Shown here: in pieces, positions 26,644 to 34,924 of the stretch
How positions within the stretch are numbered: position 1 is the first letter of the stretch
How the letters are laid out: every line of letters starts with the position of its first letter
Assembly: GCA_022565805.1 (NCBI GenBank)
Contig: JAIULZ010000009.1
Span: forward strand, 1 to 53,584
Direction of reading: 5' to 3'
Length of the DNA: 53,584 nt
From: Balneolales bacterium
GTDB lineage: Bacteria; Bacteroidota; Rhodothermia; Balneolales; Cyclonatronaceae
Program-made: the position numbers and the translations under genes
Notes under the pieces: generated by a model
What the model was told of the DNA's origin: nothing
Seen by the model: only the letters and a program-made list of their open reading frames with translations
Database searches by the model: none

Positions 26644-27872
26644 GAATAACCGGCAAACATACTAATCTTTTGCTTTTATTAGCATCATTCCTCCTTTTTT
26701 CGGCCTGCTCAGGAACGCAGTCTGTTGCTTTGGCTCAAAACCAGGTTGCCGTTAAAGGTGATATTGTATACACCATGGCAGGCGAGCCCATCACCAATGG
26801 GATTGTGCTGGTTCGTGATGGCAGAATTGAGCGCGTGGGATCACAAAGCTCGATTTCTGTACCCGATGGCTACGATGTTTTTGAAGCACCGGTAGTTACT
26901 CCCGGCATTATAGACACGCGCTCGGTTGTTGGCCTGGCCGGTATTTACAATGTGCCCCACGATCAGGATCAGCTTGAAACTTCATCTCCGTTTCAGCCCG
27001 AACTTCGCGCTTTCGATGCCTATAATGCGCGGGAAGATTTGGTGGTTTGGCTTCGTAATCTGGGAATTACAACCGTACATACAGGTCACGGACCAGGCGC
27101 ACTCGCAAGTGGCCAAACCATGATTGTGAAAACCTTCGGAAATACAGTTGAAGAAGCTTTGGTAGATTCTACAACTATGGTTTCCTTTACGCTTGGACCA
27201 TCGGTGGGCTCGAATTTTGGGGGAAATCCCGGCACAAGATCCAGATCTGTGGCCTTAATTCGCAGCGAGTTTCTGAAAGCAGTCGACTACATGAACCGCG
27301 ATAACCCGCCACGGGATCTCAGAATGGAGATTCTGGTTTCTATATTAAAGGGTGGTGTCCGGGCAATGGTCAGCGCACATCGGGTGAGTGAAATCATGGC
27401 TGCGCTGCGTTTACAGCGCGAATTTGGCTTCGATCTTGTGATTGAAGGCGCAAGTGAAGCTTATCTTGTAGCAGATGAACTTAAAGAAGCCGGTGTTCAC
27501 ATCATTCTGCACCCTACTATGACGCGTACGCGGGGGGAAACGACCAATGCCGCATTTACTACTGCAGCTGTGCTGGCAAAGCACGGCATTCCATTTACAT
27601 TCCAAAGTGGATTTGAAAGCTACGTTCCTAAAACACGCGTTGTGCATTATGAGGCGGCAATTGCTGTTGCCAACGGGCTTTCATTCGATCATGCAATGCG
27701 CGCCCTAACGATTGATGCCGCTCGTTTTTTAGGAATAGATAGTCGAGTTGGCTCCCTTGAGCGCGGTAAAGATGCCGATATCGTTCTTTGGGAAGGCGAT
27801 CCATTTGAGTATCTCAGCCGTGTTTGTACGGTTTTCATACATGGTGAAGTTGCGAGCGATCAATGTCGTTAA
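26640..27872 (+). CDS. Amidohydrolase-like protein lacking metal ligands
   Basis: A 410-residue paralogue of the gene before it, starting inside its stop codon (ATGA overlap, with a GGAGG ribosome site inside the upstream gene). It has a lipoprotein-like signal (LLFSACSG, Cys near residue 23). The fold signatures remain: GIVLVRDGRIERVGS at the start and GSLERGKDADIVLWEGDPF at the end. The metal-site residues are changed: HxH is now Arg94-Ser-Val96 (IDTRSVVG), the LHHVTDA motif reads IEGASEA, and the HTDDS motif reads QSGFES. It is probably a non-catalytic partner or scaffold, anchored to a membrane, for the upstream enzyme. An altered, metal-free activity cannot be excluded. Confidence 0.88.
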   Translation: MRITGKHTNLLLLLASFLLFSACSGTQSVALAQNQVAVKGDIVYTMAGEPITNGIVLVRDGRIERVGSQSSISVPDGYDVFEAPVVTPGIIDTRSVVGLAGIYNVPHDQDQLETSSPFQPELRAFDAYNAREDLVVWLRNLGITTVHTGHGPGALASGQTMIVKTFGNTVEEALVDSTTMVSFTLGPSVGSNFGGNPGTRSRSVALIRSEFLKAVDYMNRDNPPRDLRMEILVSILKGGVRAMVSAHRVSEIMAALRLQREFGFDLVIEGASEAYLVADELKEAGVHIILHPTMTRTRGETTNAAFTTAAVLAKHGIPFTFQSGFESYVPKTRVVHYEAAIAVANGLSFDHAMRALTIDAARFLGIDSRVGSLERGKDADIVLWEGDPFEYLSRVCTVFIHGEVASDQCR

Positions 27873-27901
27873 TTCATTTCTCTTCAGTTCGATAGAAACC
27901 T

Positions 27902-27965
27902 AAAAAAATCCCCTCTAATGTTAATCCTGTTGCTTCAGGATTCGTACCGGAGGGGATTTTTATAT
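27902..27965 (+). terminator. Intrinsic terminator after the amidohydrolase pair
   Basis: AAAATCCCCTC pairs with GAGGGGATTTT, and an inner stem AATCCTG/CAGGATT sits on a 6-base loop. It is a two-tier hairpin followed by T-rich sequence. Confidence 0.85.
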
Positions 27966-28029
27966 CTGAGAAGAGTGTAATAGGGATCAGTTCGACTCAA
28001 AGCATAGCGGGTTGGCAGATTCAGCTAAA

Positions 28030-28530
28030 TCAGAACGTATAGCGAACGCCAGCTGATAGCGAGAACTGCCCCCATGCGCTTACCAACGATATTTTGGGTT
28101 CACCATAAACAGAAATACCACCCAGATCGTAGGCTACTCCGCCACCAATAATCAGACCCGTCTGCGAAGTGCTAAAGCCACCAAATCCTGAATTAGAAAA
28201 TGAAACGTTAAATCGGTGAATACCGGCGAGAGCATATACTTCCAGGCCATCTTCATCTATAAAAAGATAGTTCCCTAAAATATTTAGTTCCCAGAAAGAT
28301 ACTCCGTCCAAATCATCTAAATAATAGAGGATATCGAGGCCAGCACGAATTTCCGGCGTTATAGAATAATAGCCGTTAAGGTTAATACCAAGGTACTCCA
28401 GATCGAAGCCATAGCCAAGACCGCCGCCAATGGTTATATTCCCTTCTTCATTCTGAGCCTGCGCATTTTCAGCACTGAATGTCATTAGTAATGTAATTAT
28501 AGCTGAAAAATAGATTAGTTTTCTCATCAT
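28030..28530 (-). CDS. Small outer-membrane beta-barrel protein
   Basis: A 166-residue outer-membrane protein. The signal peptide MMRKLIYFSAIITLLMTFSA ends near AQAQ. The mature part is about eight alternating strands with glycine/aromatic patterns (ITIGGGLGYGFD, GLIIGGGVAYDLG, FSLSAGVRYTF), and the last residue is Phe, the classic barrel-assembly signal. The length fits an eight-strand barrel of the OmpX/OmpA-like size class. The role is unknown. The start at 28530 gives the full signal. The dispersed repeat copy B lies just upstream. Confidence 0.85.
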   Translation of the reverse strand: MMRKLIYFSAIITLLMTFSAENAQAQNEEGNITIGGGLGYGFDLEYLGINLNGYYSITPEIRAGLDILYYLDDLDGVSFWELNILGNYLFIDEDGLEVYALAGIHRFNVSFSNSGFGGFSTSQTGLIIGGGVAYDLGGISVYGEPKISLVSAWGQFSLSAGVRYTF

Positions 28531-28554
28531 AGTTGTTTTTTAATAAGTAATAGT

Positions 28555-28660
28555 TAGATGGAGGCTTTGCGAAACCACACCAATGGGGTAAGTTTTTTAG
28601 ACATAGGGAACAAACTTCTCCGGGTGAGTTTCACAAAGCCAATTCCGGTGTTTATTCGAA
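28555..28660 (-). repeat. Dispersed intergenic repeat, copy B (minus orientation)
   Basis: On the minus strand the core begins TTCGAATAAACACCGG (compare TTCGTATTCGACACCGG in copy F), continues CCGGAGAAG then CTATG, and ends TGGTTTCGCAAAGCCTCCAT. It lies wholly between two minus-strand genes. Confidence 0.48.
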
Positions 28661-28685
28661 ATGCTTATAGGAGATCCGAATTAGC

Positions 28686-29573
28686 TCAAAGCGCTGGATT
28701 ACATGGAACTGTTAAAAAGTTTGTATCCCAGCAGCTGCGGTTACCGTCGTTATACTGCGGGCTTTCAATCCAGCCCCAGCCTTCAGTGCGATGCCATTCA
28801 AGTTTTACAACATCCTCACTGCTGTAATATCCGCCAAATACAAGGCTGGCAATTTCGGAAGGGGCTTCATACACAATCTGATAGGTATCTGATCCTTCTA
28901 ACAGCATCAGATCTACGAAACGAGTTATATCATTTTCGGTTACAAACTCAAAATCAGCAAAAGGCTGGTTCATATCTTCAAATATATCATACATAGTCCA
29001 GCTACCGGAGTCTCCCTGCAAAGTGATGTTTGCGCTCATAAAAAGCGCATTATTAACATCAGGCATATCGGGGCCGCTATAACTCCATCTCATTTCCCAA
29101 AGTTGACGGTCTGAAGTTACCTCTGCCGTTATACGAAAACCGATAGTTTCACCTTCAAAGCTCTGGTTAAATTCCCAGTACCAGATATTTCCATCCTGCT
29201 GAGCATCGTCCCAGTTATTCATGTTAAAAAATATAGCTGGATACAGACCAAGAGTTTGAAAGAGCATATCTGCATATACGGCATAATATCCTGCTGTTTC
29301 AAATGAGTCCTGATTGTTGGCAGTTGAGACATCGGATAAAGATGCCCGGGCCTCTGTTAAAGCAGAACGCATACTTTTAGTTTTCTTAATGAAATTATCC
29401 ATTTTGCCCGAGGCCATTCCTGCCATTTCAAAGATGCCAAGATCTATCGTTATGGTCTGGAACTCAGGAGGCTCTGGGGGCTCTTCTGCAGATGACCCGC
29501 TGCTGTTGCTGCATCCTACCGTTAACGTTGCTATTAATAGAAGATTTAGTATAACTGTCTGTAGTTTTTGCAT
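28686..29573 (-). CDS. Unknown lipoprotein (295 aa)
   Basis: I do not recognise the family. From ATG 29573 the protein starts MQKLQTVILNLLLIATLTVGC, a lipoprotein signal with lipobox TVGC and Cys21, then a Ser/Glu/Pro linker (SSGSSAEEPPEPPEF). The mature domain mixes a helical part (KMDNFIKKTKSMRSALTEARASL) with a long beta-rich part (WYWEFNQSFEGETIGFRITAEV, WEMRWSYSG). Two cysteines near the end (RSCWDTN and TVPCNPAL) could form a disulphide. The open frame continues to GTG 29618, but ATG 29573 places the signal correctly. A 21-bp near-perfect tandem repeat spans the start codon (29551-29592). Confidence 0.7.
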   Translation of the reverse strand: MQKLQTVILNLLLIATLTVGCSNSSGSSAEEPPEPPEFQTITIDLGIFEMAGMASGKMDNFIKKTKSMRSALTEARASLSDVSTANNQDSFETAGYYAVYADMLFQTLGLYPAIFFNMNNWDDAQQDGNIWYWEFNQSFEGETIGFRITAEVTSDRQLWEMRWSYSGPDMPDVNNALFMSANITLQGDSGSWTMYDIFEDMNQPFADFEFVTENDITRFVDLMLLEGSDTYQIVYEAPSEIASLVFGGYYSSEDVVKLEWHRTEGWGWIESPQYNDGNRSCWDTNFLTVPCNPAL

Positions 29574-29592
29574 AACTGTCTGTAGTTTTTTG
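29551..29592. repeat. 21-bp tandem duplication across a start codon
   Basis: Two copies of ATAACTGTCTGTAGTTTTT plus two bases follow each other. In the minus-strand gene they encode KLQTVM and KLQTVI, and the chosen ATG spans the junction between the two units. Confidence 0.8.
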
Positions 29593-29618
29593 TTTTTGAG
29601 TAAGTCTATTTCACACAC

Positions 29619-30893
29619 GATTCTTTAGCCGAAACAACTATCCTTTTATTCGGCTTTAATGTTAATAAAACCGGTACGATCTCGTTATTCCCGGCAAAAC
29701 CGATATTTTCGGTTAAAAAAGCAGCCCTTAACAATTTCAGCTACCCATGCAAATGATAAAGCTTCATTTTTGAAGCATTAATTTGACAACTCTTGTTCCG
29801 ATAAGAGCAAGCTTACTTGCAAAGAGTCTTTTAAATTCTTGGGACCTTTGCAAATCCGTATAATTTGACTTTTGTAGTAATAGCTCTTTGCAAGAAAGAT
29901 TATGAGACGTCTTCCCTGCACGAATGATGTACACGTACCTTTAAGCTGGCAATATTCCTAACACCAGATTCGAGGCAGCAATAAATAGCCCTTACTTAAC
30001 TAAAGCGGCCTTTGCAGATGATTATAATTAAAAACACACATTTAAAGTTAGGCTCCCTGTATACTTGATTCATTACCTTGCGCACGCCAGTTTGGTTATC
30101 TCAACGTGCCAGCAGACCATATTTTTATGAATTTATGTAGCATTATCTTCAATACTTAGATACGATTGCATAAAATTTTAAACCTGAAAGTACTTTGCAT
30201 CGATTCCCAGCCTGCTACCTTAGTAGCCTTATAAATCAAAATAAATCAAAGCAGAATATTCAGCAGGGATAGCATCAACATACATCTTGCTGTAGTTACT
30301 TTTAATGTCGTATAGTGTTGGATGCGTAAACTATTCCCGGTTTGTGTCAAAAGAAATTATTATAAAAGAGACCAATCTTTTCCCGGTATGTGGCGTAGAC
30401 AAGACGCACCACCCTCAGATTTTGAAGGATATTCTATTTTTTCCATATTCGACTCTGTATAAAATGATTAAAGCTAATTCGAATTCGCTTCGGGCTTAAG
30501 TTTTTTTCTGGTGAGAATATGGGCAAAAGATGGTTTTGCAAACCTTTCGTTTATAGCTATTGAGTAAAAACAAATATTTTTCGAATCAGACAAAAAATAT
30601 AATCGTATTGCTGTAAAAAGATCCCGGCGTTAAAATGTTAACTTCTGGCTAAGGTGCTGCATCAGTTCATAGCCAGACCATAGTTTATGGGCTTTTCAGT
30701 TTCATTAGAACCTCATGGTTCGCTTTTTTAAAGGTTTCTCGTAAATATCAAAGTGCAAAAATGTAATTTTGTGCAATACTTTCATAAGTGTATTTTATTT
30801 ATGAAATGATAGCGTAAAAAAAAGACATGCTACAGCCTCTGTTAGCGGTCGGAAAAATTGATTGTCAAAACAATAACTTAATCACGTATCCAT
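29619..30893. other. Gene-free stretch of about 1.27 kb
   Basis: This is the divergent region between the unknown lipoprotein and the metzincin. It contains an 11-bp inverted repeat, CTTGCAAAGAG (29816-29826) with CTCTTTGCAAG (29884-29894). It also has small hairpins (AACCGA/TCGGTT at 29698-29714 and GCTTCA/TGAAGC near 29761-29776) and repeat copy C at about 30431-30550. A short open frame at 30305-30499 overlaps copy C and does not look like a protein. Confidence 0.55.
30431..30550 (+). repeat. Dispersed intergenic repeat, copy C
   Basis: ATTCTATTTTTTCCATATTCGAC (from 30431) parallels ATTCTATTTTGTTCGTATTCGAC at 46181-46203. The right end GGGCAAAAGATGGTTTTGCA (30521-30540) parallels GGGCAAAAAATGGTTTTGCA at 46276-46295. 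The middle is more divergent. Confidence 0.52.
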
Positions 30894-33800
30894 ATGATTC
30901 GAAAGTCACTAAGTTACTTATACCTTTTGGTGTTATCTTCGCTAGGCTTGCTTATAACGGTTCAACCCGTGCATGCCCAAGTTGAACATTCAAATTTATT
31001 TGAGTTTACATCTACTCCATTACTTACAGCAGAGCGAGATATTCAGCCGGTTGAATATCGGGCTGTAAGAATAGACCGGCAAATGATGACTCAATCTCTT
31101 AATACGGCGCCGTTTCAGGTTTCAGGCAGATTTATCGAGAGTGCTCAGATAGAACTGCCTCAACCCGACGGCACTTTCCACCGTTATCATGTGGTTGAAT
31201 CACCCATTATGGAAGAAGGGTTAGCGGCTATGTTTCCGGAAATTAAAACATACCGGATTGCTGGTATAGACGACCCCACGGCATCAGGAAGAATAAGTAT
31301 AACACGAGCAGGATTTCATGCCTGGATAAAGAGCGATCGCGGCACTGTCTATATCGATCCGTTTAACGCACGGCAGCCCGATTATTTAATGGTTTACAAC
31401 AGAGAGTCTTTTGTAGCCTCTTTTCAAAGAACGATTGGGGTTTCGCATCAGGAACCCATAGTAGACGACCCAAGCGTAGAGTTAGAATCGCTGCGTGCGC
31501 TGGAAAATGAGAATCTTCAGTTTAACGGCACTACTTTACGAACACACCGTTTGGCGATGGCCGCCACAGCACAATACACTAGTTTCCATTCACAGCCGAA
31601 CCGTTGCTCTACTCCGGAAAACCCCGTAGCCTGTGCAATGAGCGCAATTGTAGTAGCTATGAACCGTGTAAACGGTCTTTATGAGCGAGACATAAGCGTA
31701 ACAATGGTTCTAATTGACAATAATGAAATTTTGATTTCACAAAATCCCGGCGATTACTCCAACAATAGCGGGGTTGCGATGCTAAATCAGAATCAGGCGC
31801 GAATTGATCAGCTTATTGGTTCTGCCAATTATGATATTGGCCACGTATTCTCAACCGGTGGAGGTGGCGTTGCCCAGCTTGGATCGGTTTGTAACAATGC
31901 AGGCAAAGCACGTGGTGTAACCGGTCTGCCACAACCTATAAACGACCCTTTTTATGTAGACTATGTTGCCCACGAAATTGGTCATCAATATGGTGCTACA
32001 CATACATTTAATGGTAGTGTGGGCGGTTGCTCGGGGGGTAACCGTTCCGGAAACACCGCCTATGAGCCGGGCAGTGGTAGTACAATTATGGCATATGCCG
32101 GCCTTTGCGGTGCTCAGAACATACAGTTTGGCAGCGACGATTACTTCCACTTGGCCAGTTTGATTCAGATGATCAATTTTACCAATTCCGGTGGTGGTGC
32201 TACCTGCGGCACAACATCACCAACCGGGAACACACCTCCTGTGGTTGAAGGTGGCTTAACCGAGCTTACACTCCCGCTGCAAACGCCGTTTAAACTAACC
32301 GGCAGCGGCAGCGATGCAGACGGTGATGATCTTACCTTTACCTGGGAACAGTGGGATCTTGGTCCGGCCGGAGCACCAAATAACCCGGTAGGAAATGCTC
32401 CTCTTTTCCGATCATTTCCCCCTGTAGAAGAACCCTACCGCTACTTCCCGAGACTTAGTTCTGTAATCGGCGGCAGCAACGTACCAGGCGAACGTTTACC
32501 AGACTACCAGCGACAAATGCGTTTCAGGCTAACAGCCCGGGACAATGCACCAGGTGGCGGTGGAATTGACTTTGTACAAGTAAATTTTTCAGTTACAAAC
32601 CAGGCAGGTCCGTTTACGGTACCTATGCCCGGTAATGGCACTCAGTGGCAAAACGGCGCGGAAGTTCTGGTTGCATGGAACGTTGCAAACACAAATGTTG
32701 CGCCCGTTAACGCAGAAACTGTATCTATTTTACTTAGTACGAATGGAGGCGTTTCGTTCGATACCAGCATTGCCGAAAACATACCCAATACGGGAACTGC
32801 TGTTGTTACCGTTCCATCGGGTATTAATACAACAACTGCCAGACTAAAAATTAAAGCCGATAATCATATTTTCTTTAATGTTAATCCGGCCAATTTTAGC
32901 ATTAGTTCTGCGGCCGCACAACCATCTGCCAGTCTGCCGGAAGGTCCTGTTGAGTTTACCGTTGGCAGCGAAGAACCTACAGAAGGCAGCATTTCCATAA
33001 ACGCTGCGAGTGGTCCGGCTTACAATTATTTTGCATCAATAAGTTCAGACAACCTGCCAGAACAATTTAATCCGCTTCCGGCAGAGAACTTCTCCTTTAG
33101 CAACCCTGTAGGTTCTGTTCCCGGAGGCGCAAGCCGTGATCTTGATTTCACCGTTGTTGCAGACAATTTATCTGAAGGCTTTTATGCAACAAGGCTATCA
33201 CTTACATCCGATCCCGGAGTTGATGATCTTGAAGTTGTGCTTGTTTTTGACGTGCGGGTTGAAGGTACATTCACGCGTTTACTAACCCCTCCGGGTGGCT
33301 GGAGACTTGTAAGTACTCCTGTTGAGGAAACAACAGCAAGCGTGGTATTTCAGAACTTCACAACCCAAGGCTTTCCCGGCGCTGATGATGAAAGCACCGA
33401 ACTAAATCCCAATATTTACACCTACGGAAATACCGGATTGCGACCTATTAGCAATATTGATACCCAAATCGAGGGTGGCAATAGTGTTTTAGCCTATTTA
33501 TTCCCGGGAGATATTCCACAATTTTTGCGCGCTATTGGTTTTTCCAACAGAAGCCCGATGGAGATACCATTATCGAACCAAACCGTAATTCCAGACCCGG
33601 GTTCCGGTGGTCTGGTCGCAACGGGATGGAACTTTCTTGGAAACCCCTACAGTGTTAATATCGACCTGAATGGCTTAACTGATGATGACTTCGTTAATGC
33701 AGGTCGATCAATTCAAATTTGGAACCATCGTGCAAATAACGGAATAGGCGGGTTCCTAGCCTGGAACGGCCACGATATTTACCCCGACAATGTGCCGAGC

Positions 33801-34718
33801 ACACAGGTTTTCCGCGGAGTACTTGAGCCATTCCAGGGATTTATTGTTCGCGCCAGCGGCATTAACGGCAGTATCACCCTCGATTTGGATGCCCTCGCAC
33901 AAGAGGGGGCCGGCGATACCGGAGACGAACTTTTTGCCGCATACTACACTCTCGAACTTACTGCAGGAGATTTCACAACCTATACTACGGTAATGTTCTC
34001 GGATGAAGGAGAGGCCGGAGACGATTTATATGATGCAGACCAGTTAATAGCACTTTCTAACGACTATGCTTATTTCTACTCTGTAGCCGGGAACCGCGCC
34101 CGTACCATTAATTCGCTGCCGCTTAATTCCGGTCCTGCAACGGTTGATGTACCCCTTAACGTAGATGCTACCATCTCTGGCGACTTCACCATTCGTCTTG
34201 TAAAAATTAGTGGAAGTGCCGAAAATTTTAATAACCTAAGCCTTACAGACACCGAAACCGGTGATGCTGTAACTTTAGGTCTTGGAGATTCCTATACGTT
34301 TTCGTACGAAGGCACCCCCGCCGATGTCGACCAGGAGGTTAAAATGCTGATTAATACACCCGGCTACAGACTACCTTCTACGGCACCGCGATTTATGGCC
34401 ACTTTCGATCTGAGATCGCCAACAAGCACCGGCGAAACCCACTCTGAGCTGCCTCAAACAGTCGAATTACGCCAAAACTATCCTAACCCATTTAACCCAA
34501 CTACCAACATCACTTTCGGTCTTCCGGAAGCAGCCGATGTTCGTCTTGATGTGTTTAATGTTGCGGGGCAACGAGTTGCTACTGTCGTAACCGGCTCGAT
34601 GAACAGTGGCTATCATACCGTAACTTTCGATGCCTCACGCCTTGCATCCGGTGTATATCTATACCGTTTGGAAGCAGGCGGACAAGTCCGCACCGAAAAA
34701 ATGACGCTGATCAAATAG
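30894..34718 (+). CDS. Secreted metzincin (reprolysin-like) metalloprotease with T9SS sorting tail
   Basis: A 1274-residue secreted protease. Signal peptide about residues 1-28 (ending VHAQ), propeptide region about 30-210, catalytic domain about 215-430. The zinc motif HEIGHQYGATH is at residues 360-370 and the Met-turn is in TIMAYAGLCG, so the metzincin/reprolysin (M12B-like) fold is secure. A PKD-like or cadherin-like region follows (NTPPVVEGGL, SDADGDDLTFTWEQW; about 440-570), then further beta-sandwich domains. A C-terminal T9SS type A sorting domain starts QNYPNPFNPTTNI at about residue 1194 and ends EKMTLIK. It is exported by T9SS and cleaved or anchored at the surface, and should degrade extracellular protein. 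The gene stands alone and ends in a strong terminator. Confidence 0.94.
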   Translation: MIRKSLSYLYLLVLSSLGLLITVQPVHAQVEHSNLFEFTSTPLLTAERDIQPVEYRAVRIDRQMMTQSLNTAPFQVSGRFIESAQIELPQPDGTFHRYHVVESPIMEEGLAAMFPEIKTYRIAGIDDPTASGRISITRAGFHAWIKSDRGTVYIDPFNARQPDYLMVYNRESFVASFQRTIGVSHQEPIVDDPSVELESLRALENENLQFNGTTLRTHRLAMAATAQYTSFHSQPNRCSTPENPVACAMSAIVVAMNRVNGLYERDISVTMVLIDNNEILISQNPGDYSNNSGVAMLNQNQARIDQLIGSANYDIGHVFSTGGGGVAQLGSVCNNAGKARGVTGLPQPINDPFYVDYVAHEIGHQYGATHTFNGSVGGCSGGNRSGNTAYEPGSGSTIMAYAGLCGAQNIQFGSDDYFHLASLIQMINFTNSGGGATCGTTSPTGNTPPVVEGGLTELTLPLQTPFKLTGSGSDADGDDLTFTWEQWDLGPAGAPNNPVGNAPLFRSFPPVEEPYRYFPRLSSVIGGSNVPGERLPDYQRQMRFRLTARDNAPGGGGIDFVQVNFSVTNQAGPFTVPMPGNGTQWQNGAEVLVAWNVANTNVAPVNAETVSILLSTNGGVSFDTSIAENIPNTGTAVVTVPSGINTTTARLKIKADNHIFFNVNPANFSISSAAAQPSASLPEGPVEFTVGSEEPTEGSISINAASGPAYNYFASISSDNLPEQFNPLPAENFSFSNPVGSVPGGASRDLDFTVVADNLSEGFYATRLSLTSDPGVDDLEVVLVFDVRVEGTFTRLLTPPGGWRLVSTPVEETTASVVFQNFTTQGFPGADDESTELNPNIYTYGNTGLRPISNIDTQIEGGNSVLAYLFPGDIPQFLRAIGFSNRSPMEIPLSNQTVIPDPGSGGLVATGWNFLGNPYSVNIDLNGLTDDDFVNAGRSIQIWNHRANNGIGGFLAWNGHDIYPDNVPSTQVFRGVLEPFQGFIVRASGINGSITLDLDALAQEGAGDTGDELFAAYYTLELTAGDFTTYTTVMFSDEGEAGDDLYDADQLIALSNDYAYFYSVAGNRARTINSLPLNSGPATVDVPLNVDATISGDFTIRLVKISGSAENFNNLSLTDTETGDAVTLGLGDSYTFSYEGTPADVDQEVKMLINTPGYRLPSTAPRFMATFDLRSPTSTGETHSELPQTVELRQNYPNPFNPTTNITFGLPEAADVRLDVFNVAGQRVATVVTGSMNSGYHTVTFDASRLASGVYLYRLEAGGQVRTEKMTLIK

Positions 34719-34759
34719 TCATTTTATGAATAGTATAGCAGCTACGACTGCTACACATT

Positions 34760-34797
34760 AAAAAAGGCCTTACCCTAAGCGGTAAGGCCTTTTTTGC
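34760..34797. terminator. Bidirectional intrinsic terminator between convergent genes
   Basis: AAAAAGGCCTTACC and GGTAAGGCCTTTTT form a 14-bp perfect stem on a 6-base loop. It has A and T runs on both sides and can end the metzincin transcript and perhaps the convergent S9 peptidase transcript. Confidence 0.88.
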
Positions 34798-34924
34798 TGT
34801 TATGAAATATTAACCGATTATTTCGGGTACTAACGCTACTCAAACTTCCCGGGCTCTATACCCGAACCTGTCTCATCGCTACTATCGAATACGGTGCACA
34901 TCATACCGATAGAAAGAAAAATCT

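Noticed and set aside
28686-29618. Lipoprotein start at GTG 29618
   Set aside because: The 15 extra residues are charged and would displace the lipoprotein signal; ATG 29573 fits.
30305-30499. A 64-codon ORF
   Set aside because: It overlaps repeat copy C and has neither a ribosome site nor a protein-like pattern.
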